Of a DNA stretch of 64,000 bases, positions 17,861-26,158 are shown piece after piece. The DNA lies in NCBI RefSeq assembly GCF_900156785.1, contig NZ_FTOP01000008.1, forward strand, positions 124,001 to 188,000, given 5' to 3'. Both the position numbers and the translations under genes were made by a program. The notes below the pieces were generated by a model. The model had not been told where the DNA came from. It saw only the letters and a program-made list of their open reading frames with translations, and made no database searches. Numbering within the stretch: the stretch's first letter is position 1; each line of letters starts with the position of its first letter. This DNA comes from Belliella pelovolcani. GTDB taxonomy: Bacteria; Bacteroidota; Bacteroidia; Cytophagales; Cyclobacteriaceae.

Positions 17861-18190
17861 AAATATTTAAGGTGTAGTTGCAAACTACACCCAGACAATG
17901 CCTTCCCCTAAGCGTAGATTTCATCTACGCTTCAATATCCTAGGAATTTATAATTCCTCTCTTAATAAAAATAAACCCACTTGCTAAAGATATTTTGGTG
18001 TAGTTGTAAACTACACCCAGACTAAGCACTCCCAGGTTTTCTCAAAAAATGGGATGATCCCTAGGCGTAGATTTCATCTATGCATTCCTATTCTTGGAAT
18101 TTAAAATTTCGTATTCAACAACGAGAGACCACTTAGTCAAGATATTTAGGTGTAGTTGCAAAATACACCCAGACGAAGCCCTCCCACATT
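17861..18190. repeat. Array of three imperfect hairpin-rich repeat units
   Basis: Three direct copies of a unit spaced 126 and then 152 bp. Each begins with GATATTT/AATATTT and a hairpin GGTGTAGTT-3 nt-AACTACACC (17871-17891, 17997-18017, 18149-18169; the third has one mismatch), then CCCAGAC and a variable C-rich stretch. Copies 1 and 2 continue with a second hairpin GCGTAGAT-TTC-ATCTACGC (17911-17931; 18065-18083 with one wobble) and a third AT-rich hairpin around AGGAATT/AATTCCT (17942-17958; degenerate at about 18094-18110). Copy 3 stops after its first hairpin. Copy 2 has about 26 extra bases. The layout resembles REP/BIME elements, which RAYT transposases mobilise; no such gene is in the window. 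Confidence 0.85.
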
Positions 18191-18255
18191 ATTTCAATCC
18201 ATTTCTATCATATCTCATTTAAAACAATTAACTTAATGTAGTAGAACTACCATAC
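18191..18255. other. Gap between repeat array and xerC
   Basis: AT-rich spacer with a small palindromic stretch GTAGTAGAACTAC (18239-18251) directly before the xerC start. No consensus promoter is visible, so xerC transcription may begin within or before the repeat array. Confidence 0.4.
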
Positions 18256-19140
18256 ATGATAGACTCCTTTATCAATTTTCTTGAGCATGAAAAAAGGGCA
18301 AGCAAGCACACCGTACTCGCTTATCAGAAAGATCTCGAGCAATTTCAAGAGTTTTGTAATATTTCATTTGAAAAAGAAGATATTACACAAGCAGACCATG
18401 CTGAAATCAAGGCTTGGATCATAGACTTGGTAGAACAAGGACTCAGCCCAAACTCAGTCAACCGTAAAATCGCAACTTTAAGATCTTTTTATAAGTTTTT
18501 GATGCGGTCTGGAGAAATTTCCAAGGATCCTACCTATAAGATTAAAGCCCTCAAAACCCCTAAAAGATTGCCAGAGTTTGTCCAAGAAGAGTCCATAGAA
18601 AAAATTCTAGAATCAGATGTATACGCACCAGACTTCGAAGGGCAAAGAGATCGAATGGTTATGGAGTTTCTCTACCTGACAGGTGTCAGGTTAAGTGAAC
18701 TTCTGAGCTTACGATGGAAAGATATCAACCTACTCGAAGACAGCGTTAGAGTACTCGGAAAAAGAAAAAAACAAAGAATAATACCACTAACAAATACCTT
18801 AAAAAAGAATATAATTTCGTATAAAAAAGTATTTGAAGAAACATTTTCATTTGTAGACCAGAGTGACTATTTTATCGTTAGAAAAGATAAGAGCCCGGCA
18901 TACCCCATGAAGATTTATCGCATTGTCAGACATTATTTAGATCTTTTTGCGCAAACTTCAAAAAGAAGCCCGCACCTTCTTAGGCATACCTTTGCTACAC
19001 ACCTACTCAATAAAGGTGCAGATCTCAATGCTGTCAAAGACTTACTCGGACACGCTAGCCTTGCTGCCACTCAAGTGTATACTCACAATTCTATGGAAAA
19101 ACTTAAGGCTGTGTTTGATCAAGCACATCCTAAAGCTTAA
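18256..19140 (+). CDS. xerC: Tyrosine recombinase XerC/XerD
   Basis: Site-specific recombinase that resolves chromosome dimers at dif. The N-terminal SAM-like core-binding domain covers about residues 1-85 and the catalytic domain about 105-290. All six catalytic positions are present: Arg145 (TGVRLSEL), Lys169 (GKRKKQR), His240 and Arg243 (HLLRH), His266 (LLGHASL) and the nucleophile Tyr275 (QVYTHN). Length 294 is typical. The rpsU-xer-hpf order is a conserved Bacteroidota neighbourhood, which favours the housekeeping recombinase over a phage integrase. XerC versus XerD cannot be settled from one sequence. Confidence 0.9.
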   Translation: MIDSFINFLEHEKRASKHTVLAYQKDLEQFQEFCNISFEKEDITQADHAEIKAWIIDLVEQGLSPNSVNRKIATLRSFYKFLMRSGEISKDPTYKIKALKTPKRLPEFVQEESIEKILESDVYAPDFEGQRDRMVMEFLYLTGVRLSELLSLRWKDINLLEDSVRVLGKRKKQRIIPLTNTLKKNIISYKKVFEETFSFVDQSDYFIVRKDKSPAYPMKIYRIVRHYLDLFAQTSKRSPHLLRHTFATHLLNKGADLNAVKDLLGHASLAATQVYTHNSMEKLKAVFDQAHPKA

Positions 19141-19169
19141 TATAAGTTCAACTATAAACAAATACCGTT

Positions 19170-19475
19170 ATGAAACTTCAAATGCATTCCATCCATTTCG
19201 ATGCTGATCGTAAGCTGACAGACTTCATCCAAAGAAAAGCTGACAAGCTTGACACTTTCTATGATCGAATTATTGACGGTGAGGTTTTTATGAGATTAGA
19301 TAAAAACGAAAAGAATGAAAATAAAATTATAGAGATCAAAATGAATGTCCCAGGCAAACAACTTTTCGCCAAACATCAGAGCGATTCCTTCGAGGCTGCA
19401 GCAGATGAAGCCGTAGAAGCGCTAAGAAGACAGATCAAAAAGTATAAAGAAAAGGTAGTACTTGCCAATCAATGA
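19170..19475 (+). CDS. hpf: Ribosome hibernation promoting factor (short HPF)
   Basis: A 101-residue beta-alpha-beta-beta-beta-alpha protein of the HPF/RaiA/YfiA family, which binds the 30S decoding region in stationary phase and blocks translation. Motifs in order: MHSIHFDADRKLTDFIQRKADKL, then VFMRLDKNEKNENKIIEIKM, and the final basic helix EALRRQIKKYKEKV. It lacks the C-terminal dimerisation domain of long HPF. It lies 29 nt after xerC and before a strong terminator. Confidence 0.92.
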   Translation: MKLQMHSIHFDADRKLTDFIQRKADKLDTFYDRIIDGEVFMRLDKNEKNENKIIEIKMNVPGKQLFAKHQSDSFEAAADEAVEALRRQIKKYKEKVVLANQ

Positions 19476-19494
19476 TAAACCCATCAACTAATTT

Positions 19495-19528
19495 AAGGCC
19501 TTCTTTAATCGGAAGGCCTTCTTTTTTT
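19495..19528 (+). terminator. Terminator after hpf
   Basis: Stem AAGGCCTTC (19495-19503) with GAAGGCCTT (19512-19520), then C and seven T residues. Confidence 0.92.
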
Positions 19529-19554
19529 GCATATTTGTAGTCTGAATCTAGCAT

Positions 19555-21066
19555 ATGAAAGACATTAACTTTTACAGGAAGCTTAGCTTGGGGCTTATAT
19601 CAATAGTTGGCCTGCTCAAGCTACTCTATTTTCACTTTTCCACTTTAAGCTTATTTACAGAAGAAACACAATATTGGCTTTGGTCAAAGCATCTTGACTG
19701 GAACTACTATTCCAAGCCATTGATGATTGCAGTGTATAATTACTTGAGCACTGGAGTCTTTGGAGATACAGAATTCGCTATCAAGTTCAATGCAATCTTA
19801 TTTAGCTCACTCACTGCATGGGTCATATTTGAATTCACCTTTCTATTATTTCAAAAAGGAAAGATTGCCCTTTATGCAGTTTTGATGTTGATGGTAATGC
19901 CTTTTTTCCATTTAGGATCTATATTTCATACGACAGACTCCTCTCTGTACTTTTTTTGGATTCTAGCGTTCTACTTAATCTGGAAAGCTTGGATATCTAA
20001 TGATACACAATGGTGGATTTGGGCTGGTATAGCAACAGTACTCGGAATACTATCCAAAAATATCATGGTACTCACCCTGCCAATATTAGGGATATATATT
20101 TTGCTTGTTGAGCCAAAAAGATTCTTCAGCAAAGGTCCTTGGATCTATGTCCTAGTCTCTTGCTTTTCGCTGATACCGATTATTGTATGGAATATTCAGA
20201 ATGACTGGGTTACTTTCAAACACGTGGGGACACTTGGTGGTGTTGAAGGAAAAAAAAGTGGTTTTGACACCTCCCAATCATTGAAATTTATGGGAGAATA
20301 TATTGGTGGTCAACTCGGCTTTCTTTCTCCTTTTTTCATTCCTGTTTTGATTCTAAGCCTTAGAAAATTAAGTTTTTTGAAAGCCCCTAAGAACCTATTT
20401 CTGATTTTACCAACTACTGTTGTTTGGGGACTATTTCTGGGCATGTCTATCTTCAAAAATGTCAATGTCAATTGGCCTGCTTTTGCAATGCTTACACTAG
20501 CCCCATTGATGGCTAAGGCAGTATATCAAGCCTCATATCATTGGAAGAAATACACTTTGTTCAGCGGATTAATTACAGGTGCTTTACTTTTGGTTCTATT
20601 CTTTCCTGCTCCATTTGATGCCATAGGATTCAAAAAAGTCCTAAAGCCCAGCAAAGACCCCATGATGCGATTGGCTGGGTACCGAGAAATGGGCACAAGG
20701 TTAGATCATCTGATTGATTCTTTAAAGCTGGATCGCCAATTCATCTTTAGTGACAACTATCATGTTGCCTCAGAAATGGCCTTCTATATGCAAGGAAATC
20801 CTCAAACTTATACTATCAACCTAGGTAGAAGAAAAAATCAATTTGACTTATGGCCTGGCATTCAACAGTTCGAAGAAAAAAACTATACAGGCATATATAT
20901 AACCAAAGAAGATCAAATTCAGGAAGCGGTTAGACTAGGTTTTGATTCTTTGATATCAACAGAGAAGTTTTACACCATTCATAGAGGAGACACAGTCAAA
21001 ACCTACACAATTGCAATACTTGCAAATTTGAATCATATCGAAGAATTAGATACTGGAGAATATTAA
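19555..21066 (+). CDS. GT39-type membrane glycosyltransferase
   Basis: A 503-residue protein with about 10-11 membrane helices and a C-terminal soluble domain (from about 375). This is the layout of family 39 (ArnT/PMT-like) enzymes, which move a sugar from a polyprenyl-phosphate carrier to lipid A or protein on the outer face of the inner membrane. The first periplasmic loop carries acidic EET followed by YWLWSKHLDWNYYSKP, the usual catalytic-loop position. Its stop codon abuts the stop of the convergent second GT39 gene, with no bases between them. The acceptor is unknown. Confidence 0.85.
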   Translation: MKDINFYRKLSLGLISIVGLLKLLYFHFSTLSLFTEETQYWLWSKHLDWNYYSKPLMIAVYNYLSTGVFGDTEFAIKFNAILFSSLTAWVIFEFTFLLFQKGKIALYAVLMLMVMPFFHLGSIFHTTDSSLYFFWILAFYLIWKAWISNDTQWWIWAGIATVLGILSKNIMVLTLPILGIYILLVEPKRFFSKGPWIYVLVSCFSLIPIIVWNIQNDWVTFKHVGTLGGVEGKKSGFDTSQSLKFMGEYIGGQLGFLSPFFIPVLILSLRKLSFLKAPKNLFLILPTTVVWGLFLGMSIFKNVNVNWPAFAMLTLAPLMAKAVYQASYHWKKYTLFSGLITGALLLVLFFPAPFDAIGFKKVLKPSKDPMMRLAGYREMGTRLDHLIDSLKLDRQFIFSDNYHVASEMAFYMQGNPQTYTINLGRRKNQFDLWPGIQQFEEKNYTGIYITKEDQIQEAVRLGFDSLISTEKFYTIHRGDTVKTYTIAILANLNHIEELDTGEY

Positions 21067-22716
21067 TTAAAGTGGTGTCCCCCAATAGTATTTTTTGCCG
21101 GTAGCCTCTTTTACTTCTTGAGAATTGTTCACCCAAAGACTTTGCGCCATCTCTTTGATAAACTTTGCATCCCAATTGATAGCAGCAGTATCGAAGCTAA
21201 ACTTATCCTGTGGTATCAACTCTAGATATTTGTCTTCGACAAGGATAAAATCATACTGTCCTAGCTGATCCATAAAATCATCAGGGTTCAAATCAATCAT
21301 GTAAAATTGTGTGCCTAAACCAATCCTAATCTTACTTCCAGTATGAAGGTGCCCGATAAATGCTATTTTACTCCCTTCTGGAATTTGCTTGTCGGCAACA
21401 TACTCTTTGACTAATTGACCAGCATCTGGCAAAGAAATCTGATAAGTAGAAATACTCGCTCCAAAAAAGAGTAATAAAACACTCCACGCAATTAGCAGAA
21501 GCAGACCTTCTGAATGATTTCTTTTTAGGTAAAGGTAAAAGAGAAATAAAAAAACAAATAAACACTGAGCCCAAACCCAAAAGTTACTTTCCAAAAAGGT
21601 ATTAAAATATATACCTATTAGTAGCACAAATAAATTTAGTGTAAGAAAAAATAACAAACCAAACTTAAGGGATTTAGTCCAATTTAAAGCACCGTTTTCA
21701 ATCAGTAACCAACCTAGCCAAATACTAGCTAAGGGCAATACAGGCAACAGGTATCTTTCGTAAAACTTAGTCACGCCTGCAGACATCAAGACAATAGCCA
21801 ATACCCAAAGTACAACCAAGCCTACAAATGCAGAATTTTGAAGAAATAGATTTTTAGATTGGGTTTTGATCTTTTTCAACCCAAAAATAAACCAAGGTAT
21901 AAAAAGCACAATCAAAAGTACTGCTGCTAATACGAAGTTCTTGACTAATAGCAAAAACCTATTACCCACTCGAATACCCACTTGGTCTTCTATAAAAGAC
22001 TCCAAATACATGGGGCCATGAACCCAATACATAGCAACAAACCAATAGCAAGCAATGATCAAACCAGTCAAAACAGCTGGTAAATAAAACAGCTTTGAAG
22101 TACTGATCCTCTGCCAAGGGTTCAATAACAAATAACCCATGCCCAATCCTCCCAAAGCAGCTGCAGGGAGTCCTTTGACCTCAAAGGCCAATGCTAGTCC
22201 TACAAACAACAGCCAGTGGAACCGTTTTGGTGCTTGATCGCCATACTTGATGAATCCTAAAAATCCAACAGTCGAAATCGCCATACACATCCCGAGTAGT
22301 ACATCAGGTATAGAACGTGTAGCGCTCAAAATCAATACTGGCTGGGAAGCCATAATAATTGCCGAAAGTCTGGCGACCCTCCTATCATCAAACAGTACTC
22401 GAGCTCCCCAATATACAAAACCGACTGTAGCAGCTCCAGCCAATAAAAAGAAAATCCTTGAAGCAAAAGGAGTAACACCAAAAAGCTTGAAACCTGCCAA
22501 AACAAACCAATAGGTCAAAATTGGCTTTTTGAATCTCAGCTCTTCACTACCAAGGTAGGGAGTTTGAATATCTCCAGTCTGAAGCATCCTGACAGCAGCA
22601 TCCGAATAATACATCTCATCTGGATAATGCATGTGAAAACTCAATGCAAAAGGCCCTACCAAGACTACAAAGGCCAACATCAGCCCCCAAATAGAAAAAC
22701 GCTTTTCAGTCAACAT
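21067..22716 (-). CDS. GT39-type membrane glycosyltransferase (ArnT-like)
   Basis: A 549-residue multi-pass protein (about 12 helices) of the ArnT/PMT class. The first periplasmic loop contains HYPDEMYYSDAA, where the acidic DE pair matches the catalytic position of ArnT, and then LRFKKPILTYW. The C-terminal part (about 425-549) is a soluble domain. It is a second member of the class next to another at 19555-21066, but on the opposite strand and not a recent copy, since they share little sequence. It has its own promoter at 22737-22744. Confidence 0.88.
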   Translation of the reverse strand: MLTEKRFSIWGLMLAFVVLVGPFALSFHMHYPDEMYYSDAAVRMLQTGDIQTPYLGSEELRFKKPILTYWFVLAGFKLFGVTPFASRIFFLLAGAATVGFVYWGARVLFDDRRVARLSAIIMASQPVLILSATRSIPDVLLGMCMAISTVGFLGFIKYGDQAPKRFHWLLFVGLALAFEVKGLPAAALGGLGMGYLLLNPWQRISTSKLFYLPAVLTGLIIACYWFVAMYWVHGPMYLESFIEDQVGIRVGNRFLLLVKNFVLAAVLLIVLFIPWFIFGLKKIKTQSKNLFLQNSAFVGLVVLWVLAIVLMSAGVTKFYERYLLPVLPLASIWLGWLLIENGALNWTKSLKFGLLFFLTLNLFVLLIGIYFNTFLESNFWVWAQCLFVFLFLFYLYLKRNHSEGLLLLIAWSVLLLFFGASISTYQISLPDAGQLVKEYVADKQIPEGSKIAFIGHLHTGSKIRIGLGTQFYMIDLNPDDFMDQLGQYDFILVEDKYLELIPQDKFSFDTAAINWDAKFIKEMAQSLWVNNSQEVKEATGKKYYWGTPL

Positions 22717-22736
22717 GTTTTTGATTTGTCTGCTTG

Positions 22737-22744
22737 CAAAGATA
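22737..22744 (-). promoter_or_regulatory. Promoter -7 element of the minus-strand GT39 gene
   Basis: TATCTTTG on the minus strand, 20 nt before the ATG at 22716; exact match to TAnnTTTG. Confidence 0.65.
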
Positions 22745-22827
22745 CTATTTTAGTCAAGGACAGTATCAACCTTTCACTAAAGAACTTCGAAATGAAAAAA
22801 TGAATTAGGCAGAGAAAACTTGGGTTA

Positions 22828-22859
22828 TTTGTGGACTTAGAGATAAAAGAGTAATTTTG
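22828..22859 (+). promoter_or_regulatory. Promoter of the GT2-YbhN pair
   Basis: TTTG at 22828-22831 and TAATTTTG at 22852-22859, 20 nt apart. The ATG follows at 22876, giving a leader of about 10-15 nt. Confidence 0.8.
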
Positions 22860-22875
22860 ACGAAATTTTATTTTC

Positions 22876-23817
22876 ATGACCAAGCCATTGATTTCTGTAG
22901 TCATCACCGTCTACAATGAAGAAGAAAATATCAAACCACTCTTAGATGCTACTTATGAAGCACTCAAGGACATAGACTACGAGGTAATCTTGATTGAAGA
23001 TGGTTCTACTGACGGGACTGTTGCTGAAGTAAAAAAATATGCTGACAGCAGAACCAAACTTATCATCTTTAATAAAAACTATGGACAAACCACTGCGCTG
23101 GCTGCTGGTATAGACATGGCTCAAGGTCAATATATCGCTACAATGGACGGAGATTTGCAAAATGACCCAACAGACATCCCTGCAATGCTCCAGAAAGCCA
23201 TAGATGAAGATTGGGGTGTCGTAGCTGGAAGACGAGCCAATAGAAAAGATGGATTTGTCCTGAGAAAATTCCCTAGCAAAATTGCCAATTACATCATCAG
23301 ACACAGCACCAAGGTTTATTTGAATGACTACGGCTGTAGCTTGAGAGTCTACAAGGCAGAGATTGCTCAGAATATGGGCTTATATGGTGAACTACATCGA
23401 TTCATTCCTGTGCTTGCCAAGCAAGAAGGAGCAAGCATGACAGAAGTAGATGTGAAACATCACCCAAGAATCCATGGCACTTCCAAGTATGGATTGAGCA
23501 GAACTTTCAAAGTCATGGCTGACTTGATCTTGATGCTCTTTTTTCAGAAGTACTTCCAAAGGCCAATTCATATTTTCGGCACACTTGGATTATTCTCTTT
23601 TCTGATTGGAGTATTGATTAATTTTTATCTTTTAGTGGAAAAGCTCATGGGAGCTGATATTTGGGGGAGGCCTATACTCCTGCTCGGATTTATTTTCCTC
23701 CTAGGTGGGATCCAACTGATCACCACAGGAATTATTGCCGAGATCATCATCAGAACTTATTTTGAGTCTCAGGATAAAAAAACATATAAAATCAAAGCTG
23801 TCTATCAAGGTGAATAA
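22876..23817 (+). CDS. Polyprenol-phosphate sugar transferase (GT2, DPM1/ArnC-like)
   Basis: A 313-residue GT2 enzyme with a cytoplasmic GT-A domain (ISVVITVYNEEENI at the start, EDGSTDGT, then ATMDGDLQNDP with the DxD-type metal site) and two C-terminal membrane helices (about 233-258 and 268-293). This is the plan of ArnC/GtrB/DPM1 enzymes, which load a sugar onto undecaprenyl phosphate. The product would be the donor for GT39 enzymes like the two beside it. The sugar cannot be told from the sequence. Its last 8 nt overlap the next gene. Confidence 0.88.
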   Translation: MTKPLISVVITVYNEEENIKPLLDATYEALKDIDYEVILIEDGSTDGTVAEVKKYADSRTKLIIFNKNYGQTTALAAGIDMAQGQYIATMDGDLQNDPTDIPAMLQKAIDEDWGVVAGRRANRKDGFVLRKFPSKIANYIIRHSTKVYLNDYGCSLRVYKAEIAQNMGLYGELHRFIPVLAKQEGASMTEVDVKHHPRIHGTSKYGLSRTFKVMADLILMLFFQKYFQRPIHIFGTLGLFSFLIGVLINFYLLVEKLMGADIWGRPILLLGFIFLLGGIQLITTGIIAEIIIRTYFESQDKKTYKIKAVYQGE

Positions 23818-24694
23818 AAAGACGCTCAAATTATTACTTAAGCTAACCCTCACCGGGTTAGCTGTTTTTTTGGTCTTCAGAAAGGTAGATACCAATGAAC
23901 TTGGGCTTATACTCAAATCAGCAAGTCCAATTTGGCTGTTTTTTGCATTTCTCCTTTTTTTGCTGAGCAAAATATTAACTGCTTTCCGACTCAATCTTTA
24001 TTTCAAAAATATTGGTATTCAATTAAGTGAAAAGAAAAACATCATCCTCTATGGAATCGGGATGTTCTATAATTTATTTCTTCCTGGAGGAATTGGTGGA
24101 GATGGATATAAAGTCTATTTACTGAACAAGCATTTCAAAACGCCAGTCAAACAGCTTGTTCAGGCCTCTCTTTTAGATAGATTAGGAGGATTGGTCGCGA
24201 TAATTTTCATTTTACTTGGCCTTATACTCATTGTAGAAATAAATATCAATTTGATTCCAGCATTACCAATTTCGGCTATTTCCATTATTCTACTTCTAAT
24301 TACCTACCCAGTCTTCTTTTTGATCCATAAATTTATTTTTCCAAAATTCACACCCTCTTTCTTAGCCGCAAACCTCTATTCCATCGGCGGACAAATAGCC
24401 CAAATGGTAGCAGCTTATTTTATCCTAATCGCTTTAGGAATAGATCAAAAAATCCTCGAGTATCAATTTGTATTTTTATGTTCATCTATCGTAGCAGTCT
24501 TGCCACTCACTATTGGTGGAGTTGGTGCAAGAGAGTTGGTTTTCATCTATAGTCACGAATACATCGGAATTGATAAAAATGCAGCTGTTGCCTTCAGCCT
24601 AATCTTCTTTATAATTTCAGCGATCACCTCTCTTTTTGGTTCTTTTTTGAAAATTGACCTAGGGAAATCTAAAAAAGACAAAAATAGCCTTTAG
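23810..24694 (+). CDS. YbhN/UPF0104-type membrane protein (flippase-like domain)
   Basis: A protein of about 294 residues with 7-8 membrane helices, of the lysylphosphatidylglycerol synthetase TM / UPF0104 family. The conserved NLFLPGGIGGDGYKVYLL-type loop (FYNLFLPGGIGGDG) and GGVGARE motif are present. No aminoacyl-transfer domain is attached, so it is not MprF. I choose GTG 23810, which overlaps the GT2 stop by 8 nt and suggests coupling; an ATG-type start further upstream would lie deep in the GT2 gene. The family is often next to polyprenyl-sugar enzymes; a lipid-flipping role is inference. Confidence 0.8.
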   Translation: MNKKTLKLLLKLTLTGLAVFLVFRKVDTNELGLILKSASPIWLFFAFLLFLLSKILTAFRLNLYFKNIGIQLSEKKNIILYGIGMFYNLFLPGGIGGDGYKVYLLNKHFKTPVKQLVQASLLDRLGGLVAIIFILLGLILIVEININLIPALPISAISIILLLITYPVFFLIHKFIFPKFTPSFLAANLYSIGGQIAQMVAAYFILIALGIDQKILEYQFVFLCSSIVAVLPLTIGGVGARELVFIYSHEYIGIDKNAAVAFSLIFFIISAITSLFGSFLKIDLGKSKKDKNSL

Positions 24695-24724
24695 AAGCTA
24701 AATGAATAGATTACACAGATTTAT

Positions 24725-24765
24725 AACATTGAAAATTTAAAATAGTATTTTAAATTTTCAATGTT
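24725..24765. repeat. 41-bp perfect palindrome before DUF4143 ATPase
   Basis: Two 20-bp arms, AACATTGAAAATTTAAAATA and its exact complement, flank one central G. A related imperfect palindrome, CATTGAAATTTTAAATTTAATG, follows at 24781-24802, just before the start codon. AT content is near 90 percent. Likely an operator or regulatory site for the downstream ATPase; a cruciform or a terminator without T-run is less likely. Confidence 0.8.
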
Positions 24766-24817
24766 AATTACAATACTATACATTGAAATTTTAAATTTAA
24801 TGTTTAAATTTACAAGG

Positions 24818-25990
24818 ATGATCTACAGAAAAATAGCGTTGGAACTAGAAGAATTACTTCAAGACTTCCCAGCCGTGTCCATCCTTGGGCCGCGGCAGGT
24901 AGGGAAAACCACGCTCGCTCAGGAAATCGCCACAAAATTAGACAAAGAAGCTATTTATTTGGACTTAGAAAGCCCAAGTGACAGAAGTAAACTGGCTGAA
25001 CCAGAGCAATATTTCGACCTTCACAAAGGTAAATTGATCATTTTGGATGAAATCCAAAGAGTACCTGAGCTCTATCCAATACTTCGAGGAGTCATTGACA
25101 AAAGGCGAAAAGAAGGATACCGGTACGGTCAATTTCTGATATTGGGATCAGCTTCTCTTGAATTGATCAAGCAATCATCTGAATCATTGGCGGGAAGGAT
25201 CGCTTATGAAGAGCTATTCGCCCTAAATCTTTTGGAAGTCCAGAAAGAAGACAATTCATTGGAAAGATTGTGGCTAAGAGGTGGGTTTCCAGATAGCTTC
25301 TTGGCAAGATCAAATGCAGCAAGCTTGAGATGGAGGAATAATTTCATCACCACCTACCTAGAAAGAGATATTCCACAAATAGCACAATTTATCCCAGCAA
25401 ATAGACTTCGGAGACTTTGGACAATGCTAGCTCATCTACAAGGAACGCAACTCAACATGAGTCAACTAGGTGGTAGCATGGATCTCAGCTCTCCTACTAT
25501 CAAAAGCTACATTGAACTGCTGGAAGACCTGCTTCTCTTGAGAAGTATCAGGCCTTGGTATAGTAATGTCGGCAAACGCTTGGTAAAAAGTCCCAAAGTA
25601 TATATCAGGGATTCAGGCTTGGTACATGCTTTATTGAATATAGGCGAAATGGACGAACTTCTTAGCCATCCTATCTTGGGGTTAAGCTGGGAAGGGTTTA
25701 TCATTGAAAACATCCTATCTGTTTTACCAAAGGGAGCTGAGTATTGGCACTACAGGACGTTTTCAGGAGCAGAAATCGATCTGGTCATCACTTACAAAAC
25801 CAAGGTGATCGCTATTGAAATCAAAAGAACCTTAAGTCCAAAGGTTTCCAAGGGCTTTATAATTTCTTGTGAGGATATCAAAGCAACTGACAGATACATC
25901 GTATATAGTGGAAGCGAAAGCTATCCTATCAGCAATGACACCATGGCGATTCCACTTTTAAATTTCCTGAAAATTCTAGATGGTTTATAA
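24818..25990 (+). CDS. AAA_14/DUF4143 ATPase
   Basis: A 390-residue ATPase of the AAA_14 plus DUF4143 type. Walker A GPRQVGKTT lies at residues 24-32, Walker B LIILDEIQRVPEL follows, then a sensor-like LILGSAS. The C-terminal DUF4143 part carries a winged-helix-like section and a PD-(D/E)XK-like end (FSGAEIDLVITYKTKVIAIEIKR), the usual nuclease-like fold remnant of this family. Its physiological role is unknown. I choose ATG 24818 (MIYRKIALEL) over ATG 24800 and 24761, which lie in the palindromic region. It is a solitary gene flanked by unrelated units, a common pattern for mobile or toxin-like loci. Confidence 0.88.
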   Translation: MIYRKIALELEELLQDFPAVSILGPRQVGKTTLAQEIATKLDKEAIYLDLESPSDRSKLAEPEQYFDLHKGKLIILDEIQRVPELYPILRGVIDKRRKEGYRYGQFLILGSASLELIKQSSESLAGRIAYEELFALNLLEVQKEDNSLERLWLRGGFPDSFLARSNAASLRWRNNFITTYLERDIPQIAQFIPANRLRRLWTMLAHLQGTQLNMSQLGGSMDLSSPTIKSYIELLEDLLLLRSIRPWYSNVGKRLVKSPKVYIRDSGLVHALLNIGEMDELLSHPILGLSWEGFIIENILSVLPKGAEYWHYRTFSGAEIDLVITYKTKVIAIEIKRTLSPKVSKGFIISCEDIKATDRYIVYSGSESYPISNDTMAIPLLNFLKILDGL

Positions 25991-26011
25991 AATCCATCTG
26001 GAATTTTCATC

Positions 26012-26044
26012 CTTGTTCTGTGTTCCTAAAGAACAAGTTTTATA
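26012..26044 (+). terminator. Possible weak terminator after DUF4143 ATPase
   Basis: CTTGTTC (26012-26018) pairs with GAACAAG (26031-26037), followed by TTTTATAC. The stem is short and the T-run is broken. Confidence 0.45.
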
Positions 26045-26158
26045 CATACAGAACAATTATCACTGGCATATAATGATTCACAAATCAAAAAAACAAATCC
26101 CTTAACTTAGAAAAATCGATACCTAGGTTACTGCAAAACATTCACAAAATCCATGATT

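Noticed and set aside
17861-18190. CRISPR array
   Set aside because: Only three units of 126-152 bp, with repeats that contain hairpins and degenerate, and no cas genes or uniform spacers.
18256-19140. Phage or island integrase
   Set aside because: Housekeeping context (rpsU, hpf), typical XerC length, no att repeats, tRNA or phage genes nearby.
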